From Clostridia bacterium (GTDB lineage: Bacteria > Bacillota > Clostridia > Oscillospirales > Acutalibacteraceae), in the NCBI GenBank assembly GCA_017435665.1, contig JAFSEP010000048.1:1-60887 (forward strand): a stretch of DNA of 60,887 nucleotides, read 5' to 3'. Position 1 is the first letter of the stretch. Each line of letters begins with the position of its first letter. The position numbers and the translations under genes were made by a program. Of this stretch, positions 32,736-42,371 are shown piece by piece. The notes under the pieces were generated by a model, which saw only the letters and a list, made by a program, of their open reading frames with translations, did no database searches and had not been told where the DNA came from.

Positions 32736-33560
32736 ATGAGCGAAAATTGTAACGGTAATTGCTCAAGCTGCTCATCAAAGTGCAGCGAAGAAAAAAAGGA
32801 TCTCAGACTCAAGCAGAATGATTACAGCGACATTAAAAAGGTTATTGCCGTTGTCAGCGGTAAGGGCGGCGTAGGCAAGTCCTCCGTAACCTCTCTGCTT
32901 GCCACAGCTATGCAGTCAAGAGGCTATGCAACAGCAGTCCTCGATGCAGACATTACAGGTCCGTCAATTCCCAAGATGTTCGGTATCAAGGGCAGAGCTG
33001 AGGCTGATGCTACCGGCATAATCCCTAAAGCATCAAAAACAGGTATAAAGACAATGTCCATCAACCTTCTTCTTGAAAAAGAAGAGGCTCCCGTTGTCTG
33101 GAGAGGCCCTGTTATAAGCGGTGTTATCCAACAGTTCTGGTCAGACGTTGCCTGGGGTGATGTAGACTATATGTTCGTTGATATGCCTCCGGGAACCGGC
33201 GACGTTGCTCTGACCGTGTTCCAGAATCTTCCCGTTGACGGCATTGTGGTTGTAGCCACTCCTCAGGACCTTGTTTCTCTCATCGTAAAGAAGGCTCTCA
33301 ATATGGCTGAGCTTATGAATATACCCATCTTAGGTATTGTTGAGAATATGAGTTATTTCGAGTGCCCCGACTGCAAGAAAAAGCACTATATCTTCGGCGA
33401 AAGCACGGTTGATGAAACTGCTGCTCAGTATAATCTCCCCGTTCTTGCAAAGCTCCCCATTAATCCCGTTACGGCCTCACTTGCCGACAAGGGTGCCGTT
33501 GAGCTTGCAGACACGGATATTATCAATGACGGTCTTGATGAAATGCTGAAAAGATTATAA
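32736..33560 (+). CDS. Mrp/NBP35-family iron-sulfur carrier ATPase
   Basis: A 274-residue P-loop NTPase of the ApbC/Mrp/NBP35 group that carries Fe-S clusters to apoproteins. A Cys-rich N-terminus ('CNGNCSSCSSKC', residues 4-15) may bind a cluster, as in NBP35. The deviant Walker A is 'SGKGGVGKS' (41-49), with 'DADITGPSIPKMFG' and 'FVDMPPGTGDV' following; a second CxxC lies in 'FECPDCKKKH'. ATG at 32736 is used; an in-frame GTG three codons earlier overlaps the ribosome site. Confidence 0.9.
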   Translation: MSENCNGNCSSCSSKCSEEKKDLRLKQNDYSDIKKVIAVVSGKGGVGKSSVTSLLATAMQSRGYATAVLDADITGPSIPKMFGIKGRAEADATGIIPKASKTGIKTMSINLLLEKEEAPVVWRGPVISGVIQQFWSDVAWGDVDYMFVDMPPGTGDVALTVFQNLPVDGIVVVATPQDLVSLIVKKALNMAELMNIPILGIVENMSYFECPDCKKKHYIFGESTVDETAAQYNLPVLAKLPINPVTASLADKGAVELADTDIINDGLDEMLKRL

Positions 33561-33573
33561 GAGGTAAAAGCAG

Positions 33574-34044
33574 ATGTCAATAGAAAAAGCAAGAGAATAC
33601 CTCAGGTCATGCGGCTTTGAGGATAAAATTCAGGAATTTACGGTTTCAAGCGCAACTGTTGAGCTTGCAGCTCAGGCTCTCGGTGTGGAAGGCGCAAGAA
33701 TTGCAAAAACCATGTCTTTCAAAATCGGCGAGGAGGCAATTCTCATTGTTGCAGCAGGCGACGTAAGAATTGACAACCGTAAATACAAGGACAAATTTCA
33801 CACAAAGGCAAAGATGCTAGCTCCCGACGAGGTCGAAGCTCTTATCGGTCACGCAATCGGAGGTGTATGCCCCTTCGGTATAAACGAAGGTGTTACGGTA
33901 TACCTTGACGAAAGCCTCAAGAGATTTGAAACGGTTTTCCCTGCCTGCGGAAGCAGTAACAGCGCAATTGAGCTGACAATTCCCGAGCTGGAAAAGTTAT
34001 CACAGTTTACAGAGTGGGTAGATGTTTGTAAGTTACCCGAATAA
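33574..34044 (+). CDS. YbaK/EbsC-family aminoacyl-tRNA deacylase
   Basis: A 156-residue YbaK/EbsC protein that hydrolyses mischarged tRNAs (Cys-tRNA-Pro type or related). Recognisable blocks are 'RIAKTMSFKIGEEAILIVAAG', the Lys-containing core 'VRIDNRKYKDKF' and the 'GGVCPFGINEGVTVYLD' loop near residue 95. It is the last gene of the CPBP-tadA-Mrp-YbaK run, 13 bp after Mrp, and is followed by a terminator. Confidence 0.88.
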   Translation: MSIEKAREYLRSCGFEDKIQEFTVSSATVELAAQALGVEGARIAKTMSFKIGEEAILIVAAGDVRIDNRKYKDKFHTKAKMLAPDEVEALIGHAIGGVCPFGINEGVTVYLDESLKRFETVFPACGSSNSAIELTIPELEKLSQFTEWVDVCKLPE

Positions 34045-34051
34045 ACGCACA

Positions 34052-34085
34052 AAGACCTGCAAGTTTTTCTTGCAGGTCTTCATTA
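34052..34085 (+). terminator. Terminator after ybaK
   Basis: AAGACCTGCAAG pairs perfectly with CTTGCAGGTCTT over a T5 loop. Confidence 0.85.
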
Positions 34086-34112
34086 TTTAATTTAAGATGA
34101 CGGGTATAATTA

Positions 34113-35066
34113 TTATTTCAGCTTATATTCAAATCTTGTATAGTCCCCGTGAACATATTCACCCTTGAGGAAGTTTCTTGCCTTGAAGATAACTCTGTCT
34201 TCATACACCTCGCAGTAATAGCCCACACCGCAATCGGTTATACCGAAATTGTTTTCTTTTCTGTAACCGGGAATACTGAGAGAATAAACACCGTTTTCCT
34301 CGTTAAGCACCTCTTCAACCTTTTCAAATATGCCGCCGTGAAGGTGTCCGTTGATGAAAAACACATTCTTATATTTTTCCATAACGGCTCTGACTTCGTT
34401 GCTCTGCTCTCCCATATCGCCCGTTTTCCAGACCTCAGGCAGACCGTGTGTAAAAGCGAAGGGCTGATGACACATAACAAATACCGGCTTGCCGTTCTCA
34501 GTACCCTCAGCAAGCTCCCTATCAAGAAAAGCTATCTGCTCATCGGATATATACGCTTTTTCAAGAACTCTCTTTTCCGTGCAGAGAACAACTAATCTGT
34601 ATCCCTTTATATCGTAAGAATAATAGCTCTTGCCGTGGGTTTTTATATTAAGGTACTGCTCCACCTTGTTCATAACAATACGGTTGTTCTTACCGAAGGT
34701 AAAGCGGGCATCGTGATTTCCGAGGGTAACAAAAAGCTTGTCCACTACCTTCTGATTATCAAGCACCCTGAAAAATCTCTCGTATTCCTTGGCAAGACCG
34801 TAATCAGCAACGTCACCGGCTATAAGCCAGGCATCAAATTTTTCCTCGGAATTCGCCAGATCCTCAAAGCAGTTTGCAAGGTTAAGCTCTGCGGCAGGTC
34901 TGTCGGGAAGATGTGTATCGGCAATTATCGCCATAGACAATTTCACGTTTTTGCTGTCCTCAAAGATAATGGGATTATCCTTTGAAAGCTCATAAACCAC
35001 GTCATATTTCGGAGACATAGCTCTGATCTGCTTTACATACTTGTCAATAAAGTTTTCTCCTATCAT
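34113..35066 (-). CDS. Calcineurin-like metallophosphoesterase
   Basis: A 317-residue cytoplasmic phosphoesterase. The five metal-binding blocks are all present: 'IADTHLPD' (about 48), 'WLIAGDVADYG', 'VTLGNHDARF', 'VMCHQPFAF' and 'FFINGHLHGG'. The organisation resembles cyclic-nucleotide or Icc-type phosphodiesterases, but no signal peptide or extra domain helps to fix the substrate. It has its own strand position between two rightward units. Confidence 0.87.
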   Translation of the reverse strand: MIGENFIDKYVKQIRAMSPKYDVVYELSKDNPIIFEDSKNVKLSMAIIADTHLPDRPAAELNLANCFEDLANSEEKFDAWLIAGDVADYGLAKEYERFFRVLDNQKVVDKLFVTLGNHDARFTFGKNNRIVMNKVEQYLNIKTHGKSYYSYDIKGYRLVVLCTEKRVLEKAYISDEQIAFLDRELAEGTENGKPVFVMCHQPFAFTHGLPEVWKTGDMGEQSNEVRAVMEKYKNVFFINGHLHGGIFEKVEEVLNEENGVYSLSIPGYRKENNFGITDCGVGYYCEVYEDRVIFKARNFLKGEYVHGDYTRFEYKLK

Positions 35067-35217
35067 ACTTTTCCTCCGCCTTGTCAGTTTTCTGCTTTAT
35101 TATAATAGTTATACCACCTTTTTGCAATAGATATAATGCAATTTTTGCAAATGTGTTATTTAAAAAGTCTTAATCAAAAAAGTAGCGAAACTCTGACTTT
35201 AAAAAGCAAAAATTCTA

Positions 35218-35246
35218 TTGAAAAGGCTTTAGAATTATGTTATAAT
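35218..35246 (+). promoter_or_regulatory. Promoter of the LtaS-like gene
   Basis: TTGAAA (35218-35223), 17-bp spacer ending TATGT, TATAAT (35241-35246). Confidence 0.75.
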
Positions 35247-35281
35247 TCCTCAATGTAAAATATGAAGGGAGACATTTGTTT

Positions 35282-37120
35282 ATGATCTGGTTCTGCGCAA
35301 TACTTGTGGGTGCACTTGTCAGCGTAGCAGATATTTTTCTGCTTGCTGAGAATAAAAGTGCAAAGACCTGCATACACGCTGTTATCCGTGATGTTCTCAC
35401 GGTAAATCTCAGCGCATTTTTCATTATGAAAAATGTTTTTAAAATGGATAATCTGTTCACGGGAGCAACACACGGCCCCCACTATGAGTCAAAATACACC
35501 CTCCTTGCCCTGGCAGTCGGCATAGTTTTTCTCTGCCTTATCGGCCTTGTTAACAAAAGTCTTCAGCTTGAACGTGTTACACCAAAGCACAGAAAGGGCG
35601 CTATGGCATTAAAGGTTGTATCTGCGGTGTTTACGGCTCTGGGTTGTGCCGCTTATACAGGAACTCTCTGGGGAAAGGAAGCCTTCGGCGACCTGACTCC
35701 CGACCAGATTTTGATCAACCTCAATTCACCCACCGAGGGAACGGATACCGGCGTATACATATCCCTCTTTGAAGGTCCCGTCCTCACTACTGCACTGGTT
35801 ACGGCATTGTTCTGCATTGTGGTTTTCTCAAACCTCAGCCTTGTTTATAAGAAAAAGGAACATTCACTCAAGGTTATTCCCGCATTGGCAGTCAGAATTA
35901 TCAGCTTCGCTCTTGCCGTTGCCATACTTGTCGGCGGCTGCGCTTACGGTATTGAAAAATTCCAGCTTCTGACTCTTTATGATGCATATATGTCAGCCTC
36001 ATCTTACATAGAGGACAATTTTGCTGACCCGAAAAAGGTTGAGCTCACCTTCCCTGAAAAGAAGCGTAACCTTATTTTCATTTATCTTGAATCTATGGAA
36101 AACACCTTCTTCTCAAAGGAGCTTGGCGGATACTTTGAAGAAAATCTTATGCCCGATATGGCAAAGCTTATGAAGGAGGGCATCAGCTTCTCTCATAAGG
36201 AAAAGGGCTTCGGCGGTATGGCAAAAACCCCCGGCTCAGGCTGGTCTGTGGCAGGTATGGTCAATATGTTCACGGGACTTCCCATGAAGGTACCCGTAAA
36301 CGGCAATTCTTACGGTCAGCCGGACAACTTCCTTCCCGGAGCAACGGCACTGGGTGATATCCTCGAGGAACAGGGCTATGAGCAGTCAATTATGTTCGGC
36401 GCAGAAGCAGCCTTCGGCGGTCTGAACTTCTTTTATCAGTCTCACGGAAATTACAATATCCTCGACTGGCTTGCAGTCAAGGAAAAGGGCTGGCTTCCTA
36501 AAAATTATAAGCAGTTCTGGGGCTTCGAGGACGACAAGCTTTACGAGTTTGCAAAGAGGGAAATCACAAGACTTCACAAAACAGGCAAGCCCTTCAACTT
36601 TGTAATGGAAACAGCAGACACACACGCTCCCGAAGGATATCTGAGCAAGCACGTTGAGGATAAATTCTGGACAAGGTATGCAAACGTTGTTCATTACAGT
36701 CAGGGCGAAGCAGTAAAATTCATCCGTTGGATTCAGAAGCAGCCCTTCTATAAAAACACAACCGTAATTGTCGTCGGTGACCATCTGAGTATGGCAAGTG
36801 AATTCTTCAAGGATGTTACCGACTATGAGCGAACAATATTCAACCTCATTCTCAACGCTCCCGAAAAAGTCACAGACATTCCCAAGGAACACACGTTTAA
36901 CAGAAAATGGGCACCTTTCGATATGTTCCCCACCACCCTTGCAAGTCTCGGTGTTGAAATCGAAGGCAACCGTCTGGGCATAGGCACAAATATGTTCTCA
37001 GGTGAACAGACGCTTCTGGAAAGAGACGGCCCGGAAACAGTTGAAGCCGAGCTGAAAAACCGCAGTAACTTCTATAACAACAATATCCTCGTTGACTGGT
37101 CAACGGTAGGTAAAAACTGA
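35282..37120 (+). CDS. LTA synthase family phosphoglycerol transferase
   Basis: A 612-residue membrane protein of the LtaS/sulfatase fold. About five N-terminal helices precede a large extracellular catalytic domain (from about 250). The catalytic Thr lies in 'GGMAKTPGSGWSVAG' (about residue 316), a metal Glu in 'FIYLESMENT' (about 270), and Asp-His in 'VVGDHLSM'; 'ETADTHAPEGY' is another family block. Such enzymes transfer glycerol phosphate to lipoteichoic acid or to glycans. Start: ATG at 35282 with AAGGGAGA upstream; a TTG two codons earlier is an alternative. Confidence 0.88.
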   Translation: MIWFCAILVGALVSVADIFLLAENKSAKTCIHAVIRDVLTVNLSAFFIMKNVFKMDNLFTGATHGPHYESKYTLLALAVGIVFLCLIGLVNKSLQLERVTPKHRKGAMALKVVSAVFTALGCAAYTGTLWGKEAFGDLTPDQILINLNSPTEGTDTGVYISLFEGPVLTTALVTALFCIVVFSNLSLVYKKKEHSLKVIPALAVRIISFALAVAILVGGCAYGIEKFQLLTLYDAYMSASSYIEDNFADPKKVELTFPEKKRNLIFIYLESMENTFFSKELGGYFEENLMPDMAKLMKEGISFSHKEKGFGGMAKTPGSGWSVAGMVNMFTGLPMKVPVNGNSYGQPDNFLPGATALGDILEEQGYEQSIMFGAEAAFGGLNFFYQSHGNYNILDWLAVKEKGWLPKNYKQFWGFEDDKLYEFAKREITRLHKTGKPFNFVMETADTHAPEGYLSKHVEDKFWTRYANVVHYSQGEAVKFIRWIQKQPFYKNTTVIVVGDHLSMASEFFKDVTDYERTIFNLILNAPEKVTDIPKEHTFNRKWAPFDMFPTTLASLGVEIEGNRLGIGTNMFSGEQTLLERDGPETVEAELKNRSNFYNNNILVDWSTVGKN

Positions 37121-37131
37121 TAACAACACAA

Positions 37132-37192
37132 AACCCGTAATCACTCTTACCGGAATTATATCTCGGCAAAAGCGATTGCGGGTTCTCTTTTA
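37132..37192 (+). terminator. Terminator after the LtaS-like gene
   Basis: AACCCGTAATC (37132-37142) pairs with GATTGCGGGTT (37174-37184), followed by a T-rich run. A second stem, GGCTCTGTGCC/GGCATAGAGCC (37201-37229), lies just after it and may serve the opposite gene. Confidence 0.65.
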
Positions 37193-37236
37193 TTCTTTTC
37201 GGCTCTGTGCCAACAACAGGCATAGAGCCAAGTCTT

Positions 37237-38325
37237 TTATTTAAGTATGAACTCAAGTAATACGGGATTATGGTCGGAATAAACAAAGTCGGTCTGAATG
37301 TTTTCAACACGGCTTACTTCAATATTGTCAGTCACAAGGAAGCCGTCCACTATAAAGGTGGGATTACCCTTTTCATAAGGGATATCACAGTTTCTGCAGG
37401 TGGGAACAAGCTCGTCTCCCGTATAGTCTGTGCACCTAATGATGCATTCGGGCAGGAACTCCTCAGGGAATGGCTGTGCCCAACCGAAATCAACCGTCTG
37501 TCCTCCGTTGAGCTTCTGTGTGGAATCGCCCGTAAAATCGTGGTTAAAATCACCGCCGCAAAGGCAGTAATTACCCTTATCGTATTCACCCTTGATGTCT
37601 TCAAAAAGCATATTCATCTGTGCAGCTCTGATCTCGTCACTTCCGCCGTAGGCTGAAAGGTGCACGTTGTAAATCACCAGCTCCTTACCGTTTTCGGCAG
37701 GCACTCTTGATACGGAATAACATCTGTCAAGGTCGAGGAACTTACTGAAGCTCTCGGAAATGGGAAGACTTCTTCTGAGTGAAGATAAAATATTGAATCT
37801 GCTCAGAGTAAGTATACCGCTGTTTGAAGCACCGTGGGGCTGTGTAAACGGATAAGCAAGAAATGCGGAATGATAGTTGACCGCAAAAGCACCGCTGTAA
37901 TCAGCAAAGCGGGTTTCGAGCATTTCCCTCTGATTTATGTGGTAGCTTCTTGTGGAATCGAAGTCAACCTCCTGGAAAAGTATAAAGTCGGGATTATAGG
38001 ACTCAGCCTTATCGGCAGCGGCATTTATGCATTTCTTCACGCTTTCCTCACTCTCAGCCCAGGACTGTGTTCCTCCGTCCATAAAGAAGGTGAAATCCTG
38101 TGTGTATGCGCCGAAGCCCAGGTTCTGTATAATTGCCGTATAGCTTTTCTCTGTCTGAACACTTTCCGCAGCTCCCGTTGAAGACGGTGTTATCTCTTGT
38201 CTGTCCTCAATACGTGAATAGCTCAGCAGCACATAGCCCGCATAGGCTCCCACGACGAGCACAAAAGCAAGAACTATACTCAGCACAGCTTTCAGGATTT
38301 TTCGGGTTTTCTTTTTTTCTTTCAT
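37237..38325 (-). CDS. Membrane-anchored endonuclease/exonuclease/phosphatase-fold protein
   Basis: A 362-residue protein with an N-terminal anchor (about 10-34) and an extracellular EEP domain. Metal and catalytic blocks are 'IIQNLGFG', 'FILFQEVD' (metal Glu), 'IYNVHLSAYG' (His), 'LCGGDFNHD' (Asp-Asn) and 'VYSDHNPVLLE' (final Asp-His). Exported EEP proteins may cleave nucleic acids, sphingomyelin or phosphoinositides; the substrate is unknown. ATG at 38325 has GAAGGAG upstream. It follows the SGNH hydrolase by 25 bp, in one operon. Confidence 0.85.
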   Translation of the reverse strand: MKEKKKTRKILKAVLSIVLAFVLVVGAYAGYVLLSYSRIEDRQEITPSSTGAAESVQTEKSYTAIIQNLGFGAYTQDFTFFMDGGTQSWAESEESVKKCINAAADKAESYNPDFILFQEVDFDSTRSYHINQREMLETRFADYSGAFAVNYHSAFLAYPFTQPHGASNSGILTLSRFNILSSLRRSLPISESFSKFLDLDRCYSVSRVPAENGKELVIYNVHLSAYGGSDEIRAAQMNMLFEDIKGEYDKGNYCLCGGDFNHDFTGDSTQKLNGGQTVDFGWAQPFPEEFLPECIIRCTDYTGDELVPTCRNCDIPYEKGNPTFIVDGFLVTDNIEVSRVENIQTDFVYSDHNPVLLEFILK

Positions 38326-38350
38326 AATACTTTCTCCTTCGGTATCCGTG

Positions 38351-38992
38351 TTATGCAAATTCTATAAGATTTTCTATGGCATCGACCATCACCTTATGTC
38401 CGAGATTTGTAGGATGAATTCCGTCAATAGCAAGCTTTTTCGGCTCGATTGTTTTCTGTGCATCGTAAAAAACCTGCTGCAAATCAAGAACAGCGGCATT
38501 GTTTTCAAGAGCAATTTCCTTCAGCTCCGCACGGAATTCGTCAAGTATTTTATGGAAGGGTAGCTTTTCCTCTACGGAATCAATCATAAAGGGCATCAGA
38601 TACAGCACCTGCGTATCGGGAAGCTCCGTTCTTATTCTTCTGTATATTTCACGTATGTGCGGCTCCATAGGTCTCACAAGCGGCGGATACCGATCCGGAA
38701 CATAATTCTCCCATGCATCGTTGACACCTATAAGCATAATAATGACATCAGGCTTCAGACTGATACAATCTTCCGTGAGTCTGTCATAAACGTGATACGT
38801 TCTGTTACTGGCTATGCCTCTGATTTCCACATCAATATCGGGGCTATACTTTTTCAGGCGTTTTTTCAGCTGCAGAGCATATACATTTCTGCCCTTTATG
38901 CTTGACATCTTTTTAAAGTTAAATTTAACGTCAGTAATGCTGTCTCCCAGGAACAGCACCCTGCTGTCTTTTTTTATTGTAATTTTTTCCAT
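38351..38992 (-). CDS. SGNH/GDSL hydrolase
   Basis: A 213-residue esterase or deacetylase. Block I is 'VLFLGDSITD' (Ser about 18), block III 'MLIGVNDAWEN' (Asn), and block V 'AIDGIHPTNLGHKVM' (Asp and His). No signal peptide is present, so it is likely cytoplasmic. It is first in a two-gene operon with the exported EEP-fold protein, driven by a promoter at 39054-39082. Confidence 0.87.
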   Translation of the reverse strand: MEKITIKKDSRVLFLGDSITDVKFNFKKMSSIKGRNVYALQLKKRLKKYSPDIDVEIRGIASNRTYHVYDRLTEDCISLKPDVIIMLIGVNDAWENYVPDRYPPLVRPMEPHIREIYRRIRTELPDTQVLYLMPFMIDSVEEKLPFHKILDEFRAELKEIALENNAAVLDLQQVFYDAQKTIEPKKLAIDGIHPTNLGHKVMVDAIENLIEFA

Positions 38993-39053
38993 ATAAGCCT
39001 CCTTGCCTTTTCTATTACATTTTTCTCAAGGTTATACCTATGATGTGGTTTGA

Positions 39054-39082
39054 TTATAGCATATTTAGGTACAGATAGCAAT
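39054..39082 (-). promoter_or_regulatory. Promoter of the SGNH hydrolase operon
   Basis: Minus-strand TTGCTA (39077-39082), 17-bp spacer ending TATGC, TATAAT (39054-39059). Confidence 0.65.
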
Positions 39083-39100
39083 AAGGGAAGATGCAGAAAA

Positions 39101-39139
39101 AAACAGAAGGCCTATGCACAAGCATATATACCTTCTGTT
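39101..39139 (-). terminator. Terminator, probably of the radical-SAM operon
   Basis: AACAGAAGG pairs with CCTTCTGTT, with an inner TATGC/GCATA; the minus strand continues into a T-run. It lies 145 bp beyond the operon's last gene. The bases between 39139 and 39284 hold nothing else that I can identify. Confidence 0.7.
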
Positions 39140-39283
39140 ATCAGTCTCATTTGTCTTTACTTTTGATAAGCTTTCTTTTAGGAGTAAATCGCACCCTCAG
39201 CGCTGTAAACAGATACATTGCGGTTTTAGCGGCAGAATTTTTAGACTTTCCTTCTGTGCGAGGGAAACTTAAAAAAGTGTGAA

Positions 39284-40522
39284 TTATCCTTCCGGATCGA
39301 AAACTAAAAAGACGTACATAAGATAATAAAGAAAAACTACTGCTTTGGGGATTTTTTTTATTAAAGCAGTTAAAATACCGGATATGTTCTCTCTTTCGTA
39401 ATAAACGACATAAAAAAATGAAGCAATTAAAAGTGAATATGCGTGTCCTATAAATCTTACCACATCTGACGAAAAAATGATACAAATAGCAATAGACATA
39501 AAAAACATTGCAGACATACAGAACAACACAAATTTTTTTAATCCGCTAATACCATGGCACTTTATAAACTTATTGAAGCAATAAATGACCACAACAACTG
39601 TAGGCGAAGAAACAAGAAAAGGCAATACACCCTTTTCAAATGCTGTCATTTTCAAAGTCAGCAGGAACCGCTGAAAAACAAAATATAAAGCACGGTATAT
39701 CGGAGACTCTATACCATTTATGCCCGCATAATCAACAGTATCGTAATAGGGTTCAGAATACAAACCTGTCGCATAATACCTAGATACACCATCATAGCCT
39801 CTGTTGTTAAGGATTTGTGTAAATTCTTCAAAAGTATATACTAGATTTCCCTGCTCATATATAACAAAATATCCACTTAGAAGTATTGACAATACAGTCG
39901 TTATTGCAGCAACAACACAAAGATAATATTTCTCAGATTTTTCTTGTATAACCGTTGACTTGTAAATTGTTAGGAGTATTATAAACGGAATATAAACAAA
40001 TATTCCTCCAAAATTCACCATAATAACCATAAGTGATGATGGTATGATCAACAAATACAACCTTCTGTCTGAAAGAAAAACTACAGATAATATTGTGAAA
40101 TATATCCAGTAAGAATCCAATGATCCCATTTTATAAACACACATTGGGAACACAGATATTCCTGTCAGAAAAAGTATCGACATACAGAAAAAATTTTTTC
40201 TGTCATCATATCCAACCCTTAAAATCAGTTTTTCCAACATAACAAACACAACAAGAACAAATGCAATAAAGATAAATGTGTTATACGAAAAAACAGCCAC
40301 TCTGCTTGTGTTGTCAAAAAGAAAATTATATATTGCTCCCGGAAGCAGTTTAGAACAGAATCCCATAGAAAAATCCACAAGGAAATACGGATAGCAAACA
40401 TCAGAAAGTCTCAAGGGATTAAGTGAGGCAGTCACAACATAGTTGTGCGCCAAGAAAAGCAGTGCAAAGAAGATTACATACGAATGCTTATTCTTTTCCG
40501 TTGTTCGCATACGGTTAGCCAC
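39284..40522 (-). CDS. Polytopic membrane protein of the radical-SAM locus
   Basis: A 412-residue protein with about ten to eleven hydrophobic helices and one larger extramembrane loop (about 225-275, 'NNRGYDGVSRYYATGLYSEP'). I do not recognise a family. Its size and topology fit GT-C-type glycosyltransferases, O-antigen-polymerase-like proteins or the 'GtrX' position in gtr clusters, but no catalytic motif is certain. It ends the six-gene operon that starts at 48914, 21 bp after the CX4CX2C radical-SAM gene. Its base composition is notably AT-rich. Confidence 0.7.
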   Translation of the reverse strand: MANRMRTTEKNKHSYVIFFALLFLAHNYVVTASLNPLRLSDVCYPYFLVDFSMGFCSKLLPGAIYNFLFDNTSRVAVFSYNTFIFIAFVLVVFVMLEKLILRVGYDDRKNFFCMSILFLTGISVFPMCVYKMGSLDSYWIYFTILSVVFLSDRRLYLLIIPSSLMVIMVNFGGIFVYIPFIILLTIYKSTVIQEKSEKYYLCVVAAITTVLSILLSGYFVIYEQGNLVYTFEEFTQILNNRGYDGVSRYYATGLYSEPYYDTVDYAGINGIESPIYRALYFVFQRFLLTLKMTAFEKGVLPFLVSSPTVVVVIYCFNKFIKCHGISGLKKFVLFCMSAMFFMSIAICIIFSSDVVRFIGHAYSLLIASFFYVVYYERENISGILTALIKKIPKAVVFLYYLMYVFLVFDPEG

Positions 40523-40543
40523 ACCTTTCTTCTTTCAGATATT

Positions 40544-42367
40544 TTAAAAATTATGCTTTCTGTATTTCAATCGATAATCTCGCACCCATTGTGCACCATA
40601 CTTTGAAGTATATAACAAAATATGATCTGTATCTGTAAATTCAATTGACCAAAGACTATCTGCCGTCTTTTTTAAAAAATCTAATTGAAAATCCATTCTT
40701 TCTTTCTTTATGTTACGTGTTTCTTTCCCGTTCATCACATAATTACAGGATATATGAAAATCACCATTATCTTTTATATTTTCTAAACCTGCGCGATCAA
40801 CCTCGTTAATCATAATGGCATTCTTTTTCAGTGCGAAATTAGAGGGTGTACAACTATCAACAAGATTGCGATTTCGTATAACATTTTTGGTCGCCTCTGT
40901 TTCCTCTTTAGTTTCGCCGGGATACCCGAGAAGAAAAGTGCAATGATTCCACAATCCCACTTCTTTTGCATTCTCAAGAAGAGTCTTACGGTACGAACAA
41001 TCTATGCCTTTGTTTAAAATTTTCATTACTCTTTCTGATTCCGCCTCGTATCCCCAACAGAAGAAGCGTCCACCGGCATTATACAGGTTCTGCAAAACCT
41101 CTTTTGTAAATGATTTTTCCATACGAGCAAAAGAATAGAAATAAATTTCTATTCCTCTGTTAATAATCTCTGTTGCTAACTGATCATAATACTTAGGTGG
41201 GACTGCCTCATCCACAAAAATAAAGTGTTTGCAGCCGTATTTGTTTACCAGACTCTGTATCTCATCTGCCGCAGTATTCACGGATTTTATATCGAAACAT
41301 TGCTGTCCTGTATAAAAATCACAAAAAGTACATTTTGCCCAATAACAGCTTTTTGAAAGTTGCATCGGAATTACAGTATCTGCCGAAAAATACAAATCAA
41401 AGTCATAACCGTCGAAGCACGGTGGCGCAAGTGCATCCATATCAAGCAGAGGTGCTGACTCGGTTTCTATAATTTCACCTTCTGAATTCTTAAAAATCAG
41501 AGAATATGCGTTTTCCAAAGACACACCGCTTTGCAAAGTTTCAACAAGCCTTACCACTGAAATTTCTCCATCACCAAGTTGTACCGAATCGCAAAACACA
41601 TCAAAAAATTCGGGCATGTTTTTTATTGCCTCACGTATTTTGAAAATGTAGTTGCCGCCAAGGGTGATGTGTGCATTGGTTCTCTCTTTGAGATACTTGG
41701 CAAGTGTCAATCCCGGAACTATCTGGCTAAGGTCAAAAATACTTATCCCTATAACGGAAAATTCCATAAAATCCTCTGGCTGTATTTTTTGATCAAAATA
41801 CTCAACGAACATATTCAAATCAGGAGAATTCACTTGTAACTTTATGTCGTCATAATTATATGTATATACCGGATTTGCAATAAAATTTTCAAGCATTATC
41901 TTACTTGGCATATACGGCAATGAGATTATTCGCAATGCATCCCTCATTACATCCTTTGCCCAAAACAACTGCTCAGGATCATAAAAACGGTCTTTATCTT
42001 TAGTAACAGAAACAGCATCTTCGATATTCTCGGCCACCTCTTCAACTTTAATTCCGCTTTCAAGGAATTCTTGATATGCCATTAAACGAAGAATTTTTGT
42101 TTGCAATTTGCGAGAATAGGTATCAAAGTATTCTTCGCAATAACCCCCGGTGGAAAACTCCGGAAGAAAATCGTTGTAAAATTTTTCAGCCTTGTTAGCC
42201 GCACTAATGACATTTTCTTTATTTAAAATATCGTTAAAAAACTCTATATTCAGATCTCTGGTTTTAGCATCGAACCCTTTGGCCTTGAGTTGACCTACGA
42301 GTTGGGCTCCAGAAAGATAGGGGTTCATAGGATACCATTGCGGTGGTATAACAAAAAGTGTTTTCAT
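40544..42367 (-). CDS. B12-binding-type radical SAM protein with CX4CX2C motif
   Basis: A 607-residue protein. The N-terminus ('LFVIPPQWYPMNPYLSGAQL') and the Rossmann-like 'HITLGGNYIFKIREAI' (about 233-248) indicate a cobalamin-binding-type domain. The radical-SAM core starts at 'CYWAKCTFC' (Cys341, Cys346, Cys349). This gives CX4CX2C, one residue longer than the canonical CX3CX2C. Later blocks 'FFCWGYEAESERVMKILNKG' and 'FLLGYPGETKEETEAT' are typical of class B radical-SAM enzymes. It is not a close paralogue of the three upstream radical-SAM proteins. Four bases after the GT2 gene. Confidence 0.85.
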   Translation of the reverse strand: MKTLFVIPPQWYPMNPYLSGAQLVGQLKAKGFDAKTRDLNIEFFNDILNKENVISAANKAEKFYNDFLPEFSTGGYCEEYFDTYSRKLQTKILRLMAYQEFLESGIKVEEVAENIEDAVSVTKDKDRFYDPEQLFWAKDVMRDALRIISLPYMPSKIMLENFIANPVYTYNYDDIKLQVNSPDLNMFVEYFDQKIQPEDFMEFSVIGISIFDLSQIVPGLTLAKYLKERTNAHITLGGNYIFKIREAIKNMPEFFDVFCDSVQLGDGEISVVRLVETLQSGVSLENAYSLIFKNSEGEIIETESAPLLDMDALAPPCFDGYDFDLYFSADTVIPMQLSKSCYWAKCTFCDFYTGQQCFDIKSVNTAADEIQSLVNKYGCKHFIFVDEAVPPKYYDQLATEIINRGIEIYFYSFARMEKSFTKEVLQNLYNAGGRFFCWGYEAESERVMKILNKGIDCSYRKTLLENAKEVGLWNHCTFLLGYPGETKEETEATKNVIRNRNLVDSCTPSNFALKKNAIMINEVDRAGLENIKDNGDFHISCNYVMNGKETRNIKKERMDFQLDFLKKTADSLWSIEFTDTDHILLYTSKYGAQWVRDYRLKYRKHNF

Positions 42368-42371
42368 ACTT

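Noticed and set aside
38993-39283. Possible small gene before the radical-SAM terminator
   Set aside because: Frames here lack ribosome sites; the region is accounted for by the SGNH promoter and a terminator.
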